Shown: positions 1-11,521, counted from the stretch's first letter. The stretch is 64,000 bases of DNA from Euborellia annulipes (GCA_023213315.1 JAKCPI010015045.1:48843-112842), one strand, 5' to 3'. The notes: a model not told the origin generated them from the letters alone. Translations and numbers: made by a program.

Positions 1-53
1 CCCATCATCAGTGATTCAAAATTGTTTAGGTCCCGGAGTTGGTCATATGGGGA

Positions 54-704
54 CATAGGCGTAGCCAGAAATTTTTGATGGGGGGGTTTAGAATTATTTC
101 TCCCCCCCCCCCCGACTAATAGGGCAGTATAAGGCGTCTAATGAAATATATGACTAGCCACTTACCCCACCTTCGCTTCGCCCCCCCCTGGACCCCCCCT
201 CGAGGTGGTTCGGGCCCGCCCTTTCTTAATAAAGTGCCGCAATTTTTCAATCAACTCGTATCAGGCAATAAATAATGCAAATCTCTTAATTTTATGTATA
301 TGGCCCTAAAATACCGGGGTGCCTCTCTATGTGTTTCTCCTGACTCCTATCTCAGACCTCTTTAAAAAAAAATATAAAAAATTTATTTATATAATAATTT
401 TTATTATTTTTCATTTGCGAGATTTAATCAATTTTAAGCGGCTTTAATTTTTTATAAAGCATAACAAAAATCAATTCTTTTCAATGGAAAAATTCTGAAT
501 TTTCTCGAATTTTTTGCGTTTTATTTAATTTTTTTTTTTTTTTAAGCTAGAGAAAATTATTATATTTTACTTTCTCTTACCCTATATATGAAATATATAG
601 AGAGAAAAAGTATTTTGTATTATAGAGCTTAAATATCTAGTCATGGCTTGGGTCCAATGGGGGGGGTTTGGACCCCCCAAAACCCCCCCGTGGCTACGCC
701 TATG
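54..704. mobile_element. hAT-like MITE, complete
   Basis: Both ends carry the inverted repeat CATAGGCGTAGCCA and an inner run of G or C. The element is flanked by an exact 8-bp duplication TATGGGGA (46-53 and 705-712), the hallmark of the hAT superfamily. There is no transposase, so it is non-autonomous. The interior is AT-rich with a fragment of the hairpin family near 560-610. Confidence 0.85.
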
Positions 705-933
705 TATGGGGAGAATCATTTTCACTGAATAATAGAACCACTCGCCCTATGAAAACATATATATGAATGTATTGTGCCCATATGACCTAAAGAATTTTGA
801 AGGACTGATGATGGTATAATAAAGTTTTCCCGAAATTTCTCATTAATTTGTGAAAAACGGAGGCTTTAAATTTTATCTGAATCTGCTACTTTTCATGTTG
901 TAAAAATATATAAATATCAATATAATTATTTAA

Positions 934-1464
934 GGCTGAACGCACACCAATCGAGCAAAAACGTTTTCGATCAAAATGTTTTGTCCAAGAGCAAAACGTT
1001 TTGCTCGATGCCAACGCGCACCGATCGAGTAAAATGTTTTATCATTGAGCAAATTGTTTTGTCATCGAGCATTTTGCTTCCAGAGCCATTTGGGTATCAA
1101 ATAAATAAATAAGAATGCCTGAACCCCCAATATGTAAACTAAAAAATGAGTATCGTTTAGTCTTATATGGCCTGAGATGCAGAGAAGCCTGTGTGTGTGT
1201 GAATGGGAAAAAGTGTGAGTGTTTTTAAAAATTATAAAAAAAAATTATTTTGCTTCCAATAGGCAGTTTGCTTCCAGTAATGTTTTGCTCGATACCAACG
1301 CACACCGATCGAGCAAAAACGTTTTCGGACAAAACATTTTGTTCGATGATGTCGAATTATGTCCAATTGTGTTTTATCTCTTCGGTGTGCGTTGATCCAT
1401 AGAAAAGCATTGAAAAAACAGTTTTAGGCAAAAACGTTTTTGCTCGATTGGTGTGCGTTCAGCC
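934..1464. mobile_element. TTAA-flanked MITE (piggyBac-like)
   Basis: Inverted repeats of about 35 bases starting GGCTGAACGCACACC lie exactly between two TTAA tetranucleotides (930-933, 1465-1468). TTAA target duplication is typical of piggyBac. Sub-terminal copies of the ACGCRCACCGATCGAG motif occur inside. A SINE tail has inserted within it. Confidence 0.75.
1083..1228 (+). repeat. 3' part of tRNA-derived SINE, nested in the TTAA element
   Basis: It matches the tail of the main SINE family: the GCCATTTGG..AAATAAG stem, GCCTGAACCCCC, TATATGGCCTGAG and the TGTGTGTGTGAATGGG end. The tRNA head is absent. Confidence 0.6.
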
Positions 1465-2797
1465 TTAATAAAAATTGAGTTTCTATTTAGGCTAATTTGA
1501 AATGAGTTATTAGTAGAGAGCGAAAAAAAAGTATTTTGACTTTTGTCAATTTTGAGACTTAACCTGATTTTCTTAAATATCAATAAATTTACATATTAAA
1601 CTTATTTTTTTTTTAAATTCAAGGAAGGGTGCCCCTAGTGGGTAAAGTTAATTCCCAACTTCAATAATCAGTAGTTATTCCCAAAGCCCCGTAGGGGTGC
1701 CGTGAACTTTAAAAAGTTGGGAAACTCTGCTATAGACGAAGCATTCTGCTAAAAAAATCATTTAAAAGTCTATATTTCCACGGATACCTGCTAGAAGATA
1801 AAAATATTATTCTAAAACACCGCCAGCAAAAAGTTATCATCGTCAAGAATGACATTGTCATTTTCATTTTGTTCACCTCTAGTTAGAACCCTTTAAGCAT
1901 ATCATTTCTTTACCGCATTTCATCTCTCGTTCTTTATAAGAATGTCTCTGCTCTATCTAATTTATCTTGAATCTTTTTATTGTATTTATTTCAAATGACC
2001 ACTTTTTTTTAACAAAAATCTTTCAGTTTTTATATTGAAGGACCATTTTCTGTTAATAGATATAAATTTAAGTTTTAAATGGATTCATTAACTTATATCT
2101 TTTTTTTTTTTTAAGAAATAAAAAAAATTTTATTCCGGGTTTTTAAAATAACAAATTGCGATCCATTAACAAAGGAAAAACAATCCCCTTTAAAGTAAAA
2201 AGGAAATTAGCCATAAGAGTTGAGATGTAACTGGACAGATCATACATATTTCAATTCATAATAATATATTGTTAAAGTAGTGATTGCTGACCTGTATAAA
2301 GCCCTGGAGATGAGTGAATTAACATAAATCTTCAAAGATGGATGGATGCTTATGCGATCAATTCGAGTCCATTTCACATTTGATGCTTTCTTGTTTCACC
2401 TAAAACAAATAAATTTAAAAAAAATTAATTGTAAAAAAAATGCTGTTTTTAATCAACTTTTAGTCTTATATTCTAGATTTTAAAAGATATTTTTTATATT
2501 ATTTACGATACATGAGATCAGGCATATTTATTATTTAAAGGATTTAAATAAATATTCAAAGGATTGTCAAAGGATGTTCATATCTCTTTTTACTTTTTAC
2601 TCTTCTTACCCTATATTTTGTGTTCTAACCTTCTCGCTCAAAAATCATAACTCGTTCAAGTTTAAAAAAATCCTTGAAATTAACAAAAAAGATTGCGATA
2701 TTTATTATTTAATTTTATTTAAACAAACATGAAGAACCTTTATTTGCCTCAGGTTAAAGAAAGGATTGAATAAATCATTTATTTTAATTTATATAGA
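1465..2797. other. Non-coding stretch left of the first SINE
   Basis: AT-rich with no supported gene. A short repeat with hAT-like ends may lie at 1617-1735 (GGGTGCCCCTAGTGGG and GTTGGGAAACTCTGCT). The rest looks like unique non-coding DNA. Confidence 0.4.
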
Positions 2798-2820
2798 TGC
2801 CCTCGGGGCTTGCTGTAGAG

Positions 2821-3265
2821 CAGTGGTTTCCAAACTTTATGTTAAAAGGCCTCCCTTAAAAATATTTAATCATAAGGCGCCTCCCCCCCCCCCCATATTT
2901 TTTAAAATAATGCAAAAAGAAAAATTTTTAATGCTAAAAAATATAAATTTATATTAAAGCGGAGTCAAAAAAAAAATTCCTAGTCATATGTAGCCAAAAT
3001 TATTGTGACGTTTCGGCCTTCTTAAGAGCCGGAGGCGACAATAAATGAAATTTTAGTTTTGTATGAAAAAAGCCAATTTTAATTTTGAAATTAAAATTTC
3101 ATTTATTCTCGCCTCCGGCCCTAGACTAGTGGCCTAAACGTCACAATAAAAGAAATAATTTTGGCTGAGTTTGGAAAATTGTTCGCTGTGGCTAATATTC
3201 GCGCCTCCCCTTAGACTAGTCCGCGGCCCCCTAGGTAGGCGCGCCTCACCGTTTGGAAAACGCTG
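2821..3265. mobile_element. hAT-like MITE inserted inside a SINE
   Basis: It starts CAGTGGTTTCCAAAC and ends GTTTGGAAAACGCTG (imperfect inverted repeats), flanked by the exact 8-bp duplication CTGTAGAG (2813-2820, 3266-3273). The flanks together restore the head of a tRNA-derived SINE, so the insertion history is directly readable. A foldback segment sits inside. A piece of the same family's right end recurs at 62268-62349. Confidence 0.85.
2993..3165. repeat. Inverted repeat with GACGTTTCGGCC arms
   Basis: The arms AGCCAAAATTATTGTGACG.. and ..CGTCACAATAAAAG..TTTTGGCT face each other around a centre that itself folds (GCCGGAGGCGA / TCGCCTCCGGC). It belongs to the GAAACGTC class seen at 34-46 kb, but without an intact CTGANGA core. 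Confidence 0.55.
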
Positions 3266-3515
3266 CTGTAGAGGTTAGCCTGCTAACCTCGTATTCCAAA
3301 CGCGACGTTCGGACCCCAGGCAGTCCGATGATTTTACTTAAGCCAAATGGATACCAAATGGCTTAAATAAGAATGCCTGGACCCCATATAAGTATATTAA
3401 ATCAATAACGGTTATCGTAAATATCTTATATGGCCTGAGTTGCCAAAAAGACAGTGTGAATGTGTGTGTGAGTGTGAATGAGAAAAAAGTGTGAATGTTT
3501 TTTTTTTTTTATAAA

Positions 3516-4284
3516 AAAAAAAAAAAAAAAAAAAAAAATTTAAATAGATAAAAAAAGGTGCTCATAAAATAAAAGAATTAAAAATATAAAAATAAATCAA
3601 ACAGGTTCAGAGACAAGAGAGAGATAGTCATTATATTTCCCAGCATTCAAAAAAAGTGATTGAGTTAATTAAAAAAAAAATTCTTAAAAAATAATATTTT
3701 CAACTACGTAAAATAATATACGTGTAAATATATTTTAATAATTTATTATGCATTATGAACGGTTGTATTCTATATTCCTTTTTTACGGTGTAGCAATTGA
3801 CTACTCATCCCTCAAGAACATCAAATTTGTCCACATTTTGTCTACAAATATTATCAAGGTTTTCTTAAAAAAAAATTTCTGATTCACTTTTTCACTTGTA
3901 TTAATTGAATCCAATTTTAATGCATGTGCAATCAATGTTCTATTCAAATAACTATATAACCTATAATATTTTAATTATTAATAGGTTTTAAATTAATTTA
4001 TATTATCACAATGGCAACAAATTGTTGAAATCAATTTGCTACTTGTTGAAAAATTATATTTGAAGAGAGATTATATTTATTTATTCTTTGGAATTAAGCT
4101 ATCTGTTAATGATTTGAAAAAATGAACCAAAATCAATTCTTCTATTTTTAAAGGTAATTATAAAGTGATTAACATGAAAATCACACAAAATAAAGATAAT
4201 CAATTACATTTTCAAATAATGATAATAATAATGGTATTTACCAATTTTTTGGATGCAAAATGAGAGAGGTTTTAAATCAGTGTA
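3516..4284. other. Non-coding AT-rich stretch
   Basis: Begins with an A-run after the SINE tail, then unique AT-rich DNA. No gene or repeat is recognised. Confidence 0.4.
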
Positions 4285-4485
4285 GTTAGTCGGTCGGCAT
4301 CCACTCGAGGAGTGAGGGGAAAGGGCGCGAAGAAGCCAAAGGCGGGAGAGAGAGAGAGAGAGAGAGAGGCGTCGGAGGGAGTGGGGGAAGAAAAGATGCG
4401 AAGGAGCCAAAGGCTGGATAGAGGGGGCGACGGAAGGAGTGGGAGGGAGATGAGCGGCGAGTCGCTCAGCTCTAATGCTAAAAAT
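4285..4485. repeat. Short GC-rich tandem duplication with a GA run
   Basis: Two related copies of a roughly 75-base unit (AGCCAAAGGC..GGGAG, GGAGTGGG) lie in an otherwise AT-rich area; the first contains a (GA)n run. Short ORFs on both strands are low complexity and probably not coding. Confidence 0.4.
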
Positions 4486-4777
4486 AGAATTGCTATTATT
4501 TAAAAGTCATTGTTAAAAAAAAAAAAAAAAAAAATAGAAAATTGCTTAAAAAAATCATCTGAATGAAAAGAGCAAATATTAATATAGAATAAAAAAAAAA
4601 AAAAAGAAATAAAGGGTCAGCATCCAAACTTTGTAGAGTCATATAAATGTATTATTTATTTATAATGTTTATTATTTTTAATTCACTTTTTGGATTCAAT
4701 TTATATTGAAATATCAATAAGGATATATTTTATATATTTTTCTATGAAGAGTAGAAGAATGGCTGTGGTGATGATTG

Positions 4778-4930
4778 AAGAAAGGAACTCTATGAGTAGG
4801 GCAGCCAGCGAAAATAAAAAACCTTTATATTATTTCGTCTACGTTTCGGGAACAGTTCCCGAAACGTAGACGAAATAATATAAAGGTTTTTTATTTTCGC
4901 TGGCTGCCCTACTCATAGAGTTCCTTTCTT
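4778..4930. repeat. Perfect 153-bp palindrome
   Basis: Two 76-base arms are exact reverse complements around a single A at 4854. The centre reads CGGGAACAGTTCCCGAAACG, so each arm ends in the GAAACGTAGACG motif of the ribozyme-like class. The identity of the arms implies very recent formation or gene conversion. Confidence 0.9.
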
Positions 4931-5283
4931 ATATATTTTTCTAATTAAAAAAGAATCTATTTATATAATTCGCTAATGTCGCGTCTGTCCGTCTGTCTGT
5001 CTGTCACGCTCTATTTGGGCAACTTCCCGTTGGATTTTCAAAAAGAAATTTTTTATGCTTAAAGAGGACCTTCTAGGGATTACAGGAAAATTATTTTCAT
5101 CCCGAAATTCCTATAACTTTTTGAGTAATTAATTCTTAAAGTTATGATTTCTTCCATAGGAAATGTATAGTGAAGTATTTATGTATGCTTTCCATTTGTG
5201 TATTCTATGAATGTAAACAAATTCTCAAGCAGGCACTGGATTGGAATCGTAATAATTTTTTTTTTTTCATAATTAAGAAAAGA
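4931..5283. other. Non-coding stretch with a CTGT run
   Basis: Includes the simple run GTCTGTCCGTCTGTCTGTCTG near 4985. No gene is supported. Confidence 0.4.
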
Positions 5284-5430
5284 CGGGTTCTCGGACTTGG
5301 CGTAGTTGGCAGAGCTCCTGCTTTGTATACCAAGGGTCAAGGATTCGGATCTCAGGCAGTCCGATGATTTTATTTAAGCCATTTGGATACCAAATGACTT
5401 AAATAAGAATGACTGGACCCCCCCAATAGA
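5284..5430 (+). repeat. tRNA-derived SINE (3' truncated)
   Basis: Head GTTCTCGGACTTGGCGTAGTT, a B-box-like GGATTCGGATCTC, CAGTCCGATG, the GCCATTTGGATACCAAATG stem and GACTGGACCCCCC. The GTGT tail is missing. Confidence 0.65.
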
Positions 5431-5499
5431 TAGATGTATTTATTTTGTGGCAACCTATAATATAACTGTTTATATTCGCCTAATATATTTCCCATTTCA

Positions 5500-5555
5500 T
5501 TCACCTTTGATATGCAAATATTTTTTCCAAACGGGAGAGATGTGGGCAGCAGCAC
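5500..5555 (-). other. Weak candidate exon resembling exon 2 start
   Basis: On the minus strand TGTTTTTCAG is followed by GTGCTGCTGCCC (VLLPTSLPFGKNICISK), and a GTGAAT donor follows. This resembles the GTGCTGCTG (VLL) opening of exon 2 of the cuticle gene. The similarity is short and no partner exon is seen. Confidence 0.15.
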
Positions 5556-6019
5556 CTGAAAAACATTTCCAGATCAATGCCCTCCCTCCCATTTTAGGAA
5601 AATCACACATAATTTCGAGATAATCACAAATTACAATAAAAAATTTTGAGTTTTATGTATTTTCCCTTTAATCAAAAATATATTTATTTACTAATATTAT
5701 TAAAAATACTATTGGTATTTATTAGTATTTTATGAAATCAAATTGTAATATATTTTGCTTAAAAAAAAAAATTCCCTGAATGTTCCGATTATACTTAAAT
5801 ATCTAAATATAAATCCATTTAGCCCGGATGAACTTATGACCCCAACAAATTTACTCTGACTAAATTAGAGCTCAGAATAAAGAGAAAGAGGGATTTCAAA
5901 GTGAATGAATATTTAATATTTCTCTTTTTAGACTATATCCCACTCTTGATTTTATTTTTAGAGGAATTATTATAGAAATAAAACATGATTTAGTTATTCA
6001 AAAATAACTTTTTTATTTT
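5556..6019. other. Non-coding stretch
   Basis: AT-rich; nothing recognisable. Confidence 0.4.
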
Positions 6020-6572
6020 TACTTTCTCTTCCTCTATATATAATTATATATTAATAAATAGAGAGAGAAAGTATTGGATTCATGTCCAAAATTTGATGTC
6101 GAGATTTTGATGGATATAGGTACAGTACATTTCAATTTTAAGCATGAAGGAATTGAGCTACCTATGAGGCTGAAATTTTATATTTATGTTAGACATACCA
6201 CTGGAGCGTGAAAATAAGCTTTTAAACAAGATCGGCCTAAAAGTACTAGTACTTTACTGATGTACTTCTTCAGTTTTTTTTCGATTTACTTAAAATTCGC
6301 TCTATTTTAATTAAAATTCAAAAATCAATTATTTTTTAGATGCTCTTTCAAATGTATATTCTCATTTTGCCCTCAAAATTGTTTGAAGCACACTTTACTC
6401 TTGTGCTTCATAGATAAGATAGGAGAAATGGTTGCCATGGTAACAAAATATAAATATTTTCCCTTATAAATTTTATTACATCTTGAATTCCACTACAAGT
6501 ATATCGGTTGAAACTAATCATATGTCAAAACCAAAAATCTGGTGCGACCAGTCACACCAGATCTTTTTGTTT
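6020..6572 (+). repeat. Hairpin-ended interspersed repeat (family H), copy 1
   Basis: Starts ACTTTCTCTTCC..TATATA..GAGAGAAAGTATTGGATTC, then ATGTCGAGATTTTGATGG, AGTACTAGTACTTTACTGATG, GTTGCCATGGTAAC and ends at ATCTGGTGCGACC/AGTCACACCAGAT. Its terminal hairpin is shortened. There is no coding capacity. Confidence 0.7.
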
Positions 6573-6633
6573 GGTTTGTTTCAAAAGTTTAAAAGTGAAA
6601 CATCTCAGAACTATACAATATCTGCGTCTGACC

Positions 6634-6865
6634 CAGGGGCGGGGTCGTACCGAGACAGTTGGGGGCCTGGGGCGTCAGTAGAGGAGGAGACCTATATACA
6701 TTTTGTACCAGAGGTGTATATTGAATTTTTCGGGAGAACTTATTTTTAAATATCTCCCTCCTCCATACACAAAAATATTTCTGTGGCCCGTGCTCTCTCA
6801 AAGATAAATATTTGGAGGCCCATGCCGCCTCGGAGCCTCCCCCCCCCCCCCCTCGTACGTCCCTG
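6634..6865. mobile_element. hAT-like MITE
   Basis: It starts CAGGGGCGGGGTCGTACC and ends CTCGTACGTCCCTG, with inner G and C runs. The flanks GTCTGACC and GTACGACC agree at six of eight positions, an aged 8-bp duplication. Confidence 0.6.
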
Positions 6866-6873
6866 GTACGACC

Positions 6874-8166
6874 CCTTCATTTATCCACTTATAAAATATA
6901 AAAAAAAATATTCATTTTGATGTTTAATGAAATTATACTTTTTTTCTTGGTATTTTTCATACATTTAATTTAATAAAATGTTTCTTTTAGGTGATACCAA
7001 GAAAAAAAAAACAGGTAATTCAATTTAACCCCAGCCGCTTGTCTATCTTTCAATAGGGACTAAAATGAGAAAGAGAGAGTGAGAGAAGGGAAAGGGACAA
7101 ATTGGCAAAAGTCCTAGTAGCAACAAGAGCGGAAAATCAAAGATTAACTCTCAACGAAACGTTGTTGATTGGACATAGCCCAAGGCTCCCTTTTATCAGC
7201 TCTTGGAACTTATTATTAAATCATTCATGTTCTTTTAAAATAATTTATCATCATATTACTTTAATAAAAATCCTAATTTTTTTCTCGGCATTTGAGAAGT
7301 CGTTCGCAGTCAGAGGGTAGAGATAAAACCTTATAATCCTGAGTTAGTAATAGACCTATTTATTAGATATTTAATCGATATTTAATGTTATATGAGATAT
7401 AAAATTAACTTGCTACCTATTAACCTCATTAATCTCTTTCTCACTGATCGTTAAATATTTTTATTAAGTTATTAATTGTTTTACAAAAAAAAAAAAATTA
7501 AAATTAAGAGATGTTTCGGCTAAACTTTATTTATCAATCGTCAGCCTAGGAATTATTCACATAAATACATGGACCATTTGTATTTGTTTAATTAAATGCT
7601 TCTAAAAAGTCGATTATTTAGCTACTACCTAAAAGCATTTCTCAGACTGCATCTTCACCATTCAAATAAAATTTTTTCTTACTTTCTGTTTTTTTAACTT
7701 TGCCCACCAACCAGAGGTTGGACAGGTAAAGTTAATGTAATCGTAAAAAAAAATTGAAATTTTTCTGAAGCTGCTAAAATGCGTTTTGAGGTCCCCCCCC
7801 TGAATCCATTTAAGTAGTTTTTGGAATGATGTCTGTGTGTGTGTCTGTGGTAATTTTTTTCGTCAACGAAAACTCAAAAACTATTTGTTCAATTGTTTAG
7901 AAATTTTGCACCCATAAACTAGGGGTAGAGGCCAAGAACTGAAAAGCTTTTGGTAAACATCGGACAATTAGGGGGCGCTCTAGTGGGGGCCAATATTTTT
8001 TTCTTACATAACCTATAAGTTTTTTTTTTAATTTAACTGTCATTTAAAGAGAAGTCGCAAACTAATGGGGGGTCAGCGCGTTCTAGGTTGGGAAACAGGG
8101 CTGAATAGAATCAAGAAATTATGAATAAACGAAATATATTTGATTGAAAATATTGTGAGATGAATT
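6874..8166. other. Non-coding stretch
   Basis: AT-rich. A GACGTTTCGG-class fragment lies near 7505-7560 (minus strand GGCTGACGATTGAT..AGCCGAAACATC). A low-copy repeat piece at about 7690-8000 has a TCTGTGTGTGTGTCTGTGG run. No gene is supported. Confidence 0.4.
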
Positions 8167-8301
8167 TTATTTAAATTCCTTGAAAGATTCGTTATCGCCT
8201 TCAATCTGACAGATAGGCATCCATCCATACTCCCAAGTAAAACTGGTTCCGCGAAGAGGGCGATGCAGGCACTCAAACTTTCTATGAGTTTTTTTGTGAA
8301 G
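8167..8301 (-). CDS. Possible terminal exon, unknown protein
   Basis: An open frame of 44 codons without a start reads THRKFECLHRPLRGTSFTWE, then YGWMPICQIEGDNESFKEFK and stop, with AATAAA overlapping the end. GC content is higher than in the surroundings and residue use looks protein-like. No family is recognised, and the other minus-strand frame is also open here, so this is only a candidate. Confidence 0.25.
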   Translation of the reverse strand, partial: LHKKTHRKFECLHRPLRGTSFTWEYGWMPICQIEGDNESFKEFK

Positions 8302-8319
8302 TTAAATATACCCATATTT

Positions 8320-9180
8320 GATCAATTCTCAGTAATATAACATATATTTGTATGAAATCAAACAGTGAATGTGAAAATTATATCCACGATTCGCTAATCC
8401 TCTTAAACACAAACAACATTTATAGATCAGTTCCAAGGATCAAAACACAAAAATTATAATGCAAATGAAAATATATTTTTTTTTCTACCTTCCTTTTAGG
8501 AGGATATAAAAATATATTATTAAAACATTGAAGGGGATTTTAAAAAAAAGTTGAGCCATAATTATAACAACCACTGTGAAATAAGTGATTTAAAATTTAA
8601 AATGAAATAAAACTAAAGATAAGAAAAATGCTGAATTCATTATTCGAGCATCCTTTAATTAAAAGTTTAAAAAAATATATTTATATACATGTTAAATATT
8701 TTATCAGAAAAAAATCCCATAATTCCTTATCAAATACTTCAAGCGTAATGAGAACTTTTTTTTTTTGTTTTTAAATTCGTTAGACAAAAAAGTCAAAGGA
8801 CAAATTAAATTAGAGTAAGATTATTTATGACTATTTGCAGTATGAAAATTTATGTTTTGATAACATGACTGAGAAATATAAGTTATTGTTTATTAAAAGT
8901 GAAACAACAACATAAGCAACAGTTGTTGAGTTTATTAAAAATTTTATTATTTGTCCCAACGTTTATTAAATTTTACATGTATTTAAATATCTAATATATA
9001 AAAAAAAAAAAATAGAAATGGATTGTAATATAAACTTATGCAGTTTATTGAAAATAATTCTTCTTATAAGAATTCGATCAATGTTATAACCTATATGTAG
9101 ATCTATATCGACTAATCGGTGATATTGATAAAAGTTTATACTATTAATGGTAGAAAAATCATATTATAGTGAATTTTGAT
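8320..9180. other. Non-coding stretch
   Basis: AT-rich unique sequence; no gene or repeat recognised. Confidence 0.4.
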
Positions 9181-9260
9181 AGTCGTAGACAGAAATTTTT
9201 GATGGGGGGGGTTCAAGAAAGTTTGTTCAAAAATTTGAAAAATTTAAGAATTTTTTAGGG
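9181..9260. mobile_element. Left end of the CATAGGCGTAGCC hAT-like family (truncated)
   Basis: GATAGTCGTAGACAGAAATT followed by TTTGATGGGGGGGG matches the left end of the element at the start of the window. No right end was found. Confidence 0.5.
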
Positions 9261-9489
9261 TATTTATAAATCATTTTTTTTTTATATTTTACTTTTTCTT
9301 ACCCTATATGGAATACTAGAGTTTAATAGATTCGGAACTGGGCAGAGAATGATCGAATGAAGGGTGAAATTTTTCAGGAGTGTCAAAAAAAAGATAAAAA
9401 GATTTCAAGATGGTTGTATATGAAAAAATTTTAAGAAATGCGACGAAAGAGGGGGTGGGAGTTAAGTCCTCTGATTAAGAAATAAATAC

Positions 9490-9639
9490 AGTATTAACTT
9501 GAATATCCGAACCAAGAAAAAGAAATCTGAATACAATTGGAAAAACAAGAAAAATAAATTGTAAAATATCTCTTTTTCCTTTCGCTCGGATAATAGAGGA
9601 TCATCCGGATCTGAAGTCCGGATATTTTAGTTTCTACTA
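9490..9639. mobile_element. pogo-like MITE
   Basis: CAGTATTAACTTGAATATCC at the left and GGATATTTTAGTTTCTACTA at the right form imperfect inverted repeats next to TA on both sides. This matches the TA-target pogo/Tigger type seen better at 61540-61766. Confidence 0.5.
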
Positions 9640-9654
9640 TATTTGTTAAATAAA

Positions 9655-9896
9655 TGCCTTCGGGCTTTGTGTAGGGGTTAGCGTGCTAACCTCGTATACC
9701 AAGAGCAGCGGGTTCGGACCCCAGGCAGTCCGATGAATTTATTTAAGCCATTTGGATACCAAATGGCTTAAATAAGAACGCCTGGATCCCCAATATGTAT
9801 ATTAATTAATAACGGTTATCGTCAAAGTCTTATATGGCATGAGTTGCCGAAAAGACTGTGTGAATGTGTGTGTGAGTGTGAATGAGAAAAAAGCGT
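9655..9896 (+). repeat. tRNA-derived SINE, nearly complete
   Basis: GCCTTCGGGCTTTGTGTAGG (box A region GTAGGGGTTAGCG), CGGGTTCGGACCCC (box B region), CAGTCCGATG, the ATTTAAGCC..GGCTTAAAT stem, CGCCTGGATCCCC, TATATGGCATGAG and the GTGTGTGTGAGTG tail. This is the best reference copy in the window. Confidence 0.8.
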
Positions 9897-10434
9897 GTTA
9901 AATAAATTTCAAAAGTCAAAATAATTCAAAAATCTTTTTTTTTTTTTGCATTAAAGATTATATCAACTTAGGTATTTATTATTATCCTCTCCATATAGGT
10001 GAACGATTAACATTATCACTCCATAGTTATTTAAATTAATTTGTAAGAAAATAGTAAATTAAATTAATACTAAACTTTTGAAACAGCTTATAATCAAAAG
10101 AAAAAAAGTCAGATATTTCACACATCCTCTGCTTAATTTGACCATTAACATTTGAATCCATTAAGGAGAGTTAGTTTTCTTATCTTCTTCTTCTTAATGT
10201 CTTTTTTCTATCTTACACTTTGATAAAAAAAAAATTTATATTCTTTGCTGACTGGTTAATTTATATGTGCGAATTAATTATATTAACAGTATGGCAAAAC
10301 AAGTTTTTTTTTTTTTTGAATAAATAAATAAATATATAAACTTCTAAAACACCGACTTAGCTTCTTGTTTAAGAACTTTGTTTTTATATAAATAAATAGA
10401 GAAAGGGGTTATGTTCAACTTGCCCACTTTTGGA

Positions 10435-10795
10435 GTTTATAGTCTCAGAGGCAACTCGAGTTCAAATGCACTTCATGGCAAAAAATTATTGAGATACCAC
10501 CCCCTGAGAAAGGAGCTCTCGGGCCTTGGTGCTAGTGGTTAGCGTGCTGACCTTCTGTACCAAGGGTCGCAGGTTCGTCTCATGCAACAATTTATTTCAA
10601 TTTAATTGGCTACCAATAAATTGAAGAGACGGAGTCTAAATGGCCCCCGTTGTCGAAAAAGGCTTTGAACAAATTAAAAAAAAAAAAAAAAAAAAAAACC
10701 TCTGAGGTATGAATCGGGAACCCACCTCATTATTATTCCCATGAAAGAAAGTAAGCATAAAGTGTCAGGTCTGACACTAATTACTGAAGAGAGAA
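10435..10795 (+). repeat. Second SINE family with a nested SINE insertion
   Basis: The outer repeat (CTCAGAGGCAACTCGAGTTC.., CCCACCTCATTATTATTCCC.., GTGTCAGGTCTGACAC..) matches 27880-28060. It is interrupted at about 10505-10700 by another tRNA-derived SINE (GGGCCTTGGTGCTAGTGGTT..) with an A tail. The interruption is flanked by similar CCCCCTGAG / CCTCTGAG, a likely target duplication. Confidence 0.6.
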
Positions 10796-10919
10796 CCTTT
10801 ATCAAGGTTGTCGGAAGATAGACATGTCATACTACACCGGATTAAAGCAATTGGCTTTCCAGATATAATCTCTAAATCTCTAATCAAAAATATCCAAAAA
10901 ATAAATATTTATAGATAAA

Positions 10920-11090
10920 TTAAATTTCAGAGGCCACTGGGGAGTAGCCCAAAGGTATATATCTCGGCTCTTGTTCTTAGCGTCTTAGGTTCTTCTTATA
11001 TCCTAAGCGACACAAATTTATTTCCATTAAAATGGTTACTAATCAATTGAAATCAAGGAGCTGGGCAGAAAAACAAATTAAAAGAAGACA
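10920..11090 (+). repeat. SINE-like repeat
   Basis: It contains GCCACTGGGGAGTAGCCC and a tail with AATTTATTTCCATTAAAATG resembling the AATTGG..CCAAT stem of the nested SINE above. Weakly supported. Confidence 0.35.
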
Positions 11091-11467
11091 TTTCTTTCTC
11101 TAATTGGGAAAAACTATTTCTAGGATCTGGGTAATAATAATAATAATAAGTAATAATAAGAAATAAAGTTATAATAGCAATCAAAAAGCTGTTTTCCCCT
11201 TCATTTTCTAAGATAGACAACCAAGTTTACATCTACGTATATAATTGGCTTGTATTCATTCGTAAAAAAACAAACAAACAGTTGCTCTCGATTATATTAT
11301 AATCGATTGATTAAATTATAATTAAATCTCTCTATCTAGGTTTTATTCAGGATTAAAAAAGTATTTATAACATTGTAACATCTGACGCCAGAACGGAGTT
11401 AATTTGATTACTCAATTGAGTTGAATCACGATGTGGGTGTCTTCAATTCATCATCCCGTATGTTGTA
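11091..11467. other. Non-coding stretch upstream of the cuticle gene
   Basis: It contains a short AT palindrome near 11288 and an (AAT)n run near 11140. Promoter elements for the gene may lie at its right end but none is clear. Confidence 0.4.
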
Positions 11468-11521
11468 TCATTTCACACACTTTCGCTTTTCAATAGACAA
11501 TATTCAAATCAGAGTACAAAA

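Larger units (their letters stand above)
2798..3515 (+). repeat. tRNA-derived SINE split by the hAT-like element
   Basis: The head GCCCTCGGGGCTTG lies before the insertion and GTTAGCCTGCTAACCTCG after it. Then come the B-box-like GTTCGGACCCC, CAGTCCGATG, a GCCAAATGG/ATGGCTTAA stem, TATATGGCCTGAG and a GTGTGTGTGAGTGTG end before an A/T-rich tail. Further copies of this family are listed throughout. Confidence 0.75.

Noticed and set aside
3480..3540. Possible CRISPR-like or other regular array
   Set aside because: Only simple GT and A runs forming a SINE tail; no spaced repeats. The genome is eukaryotic.
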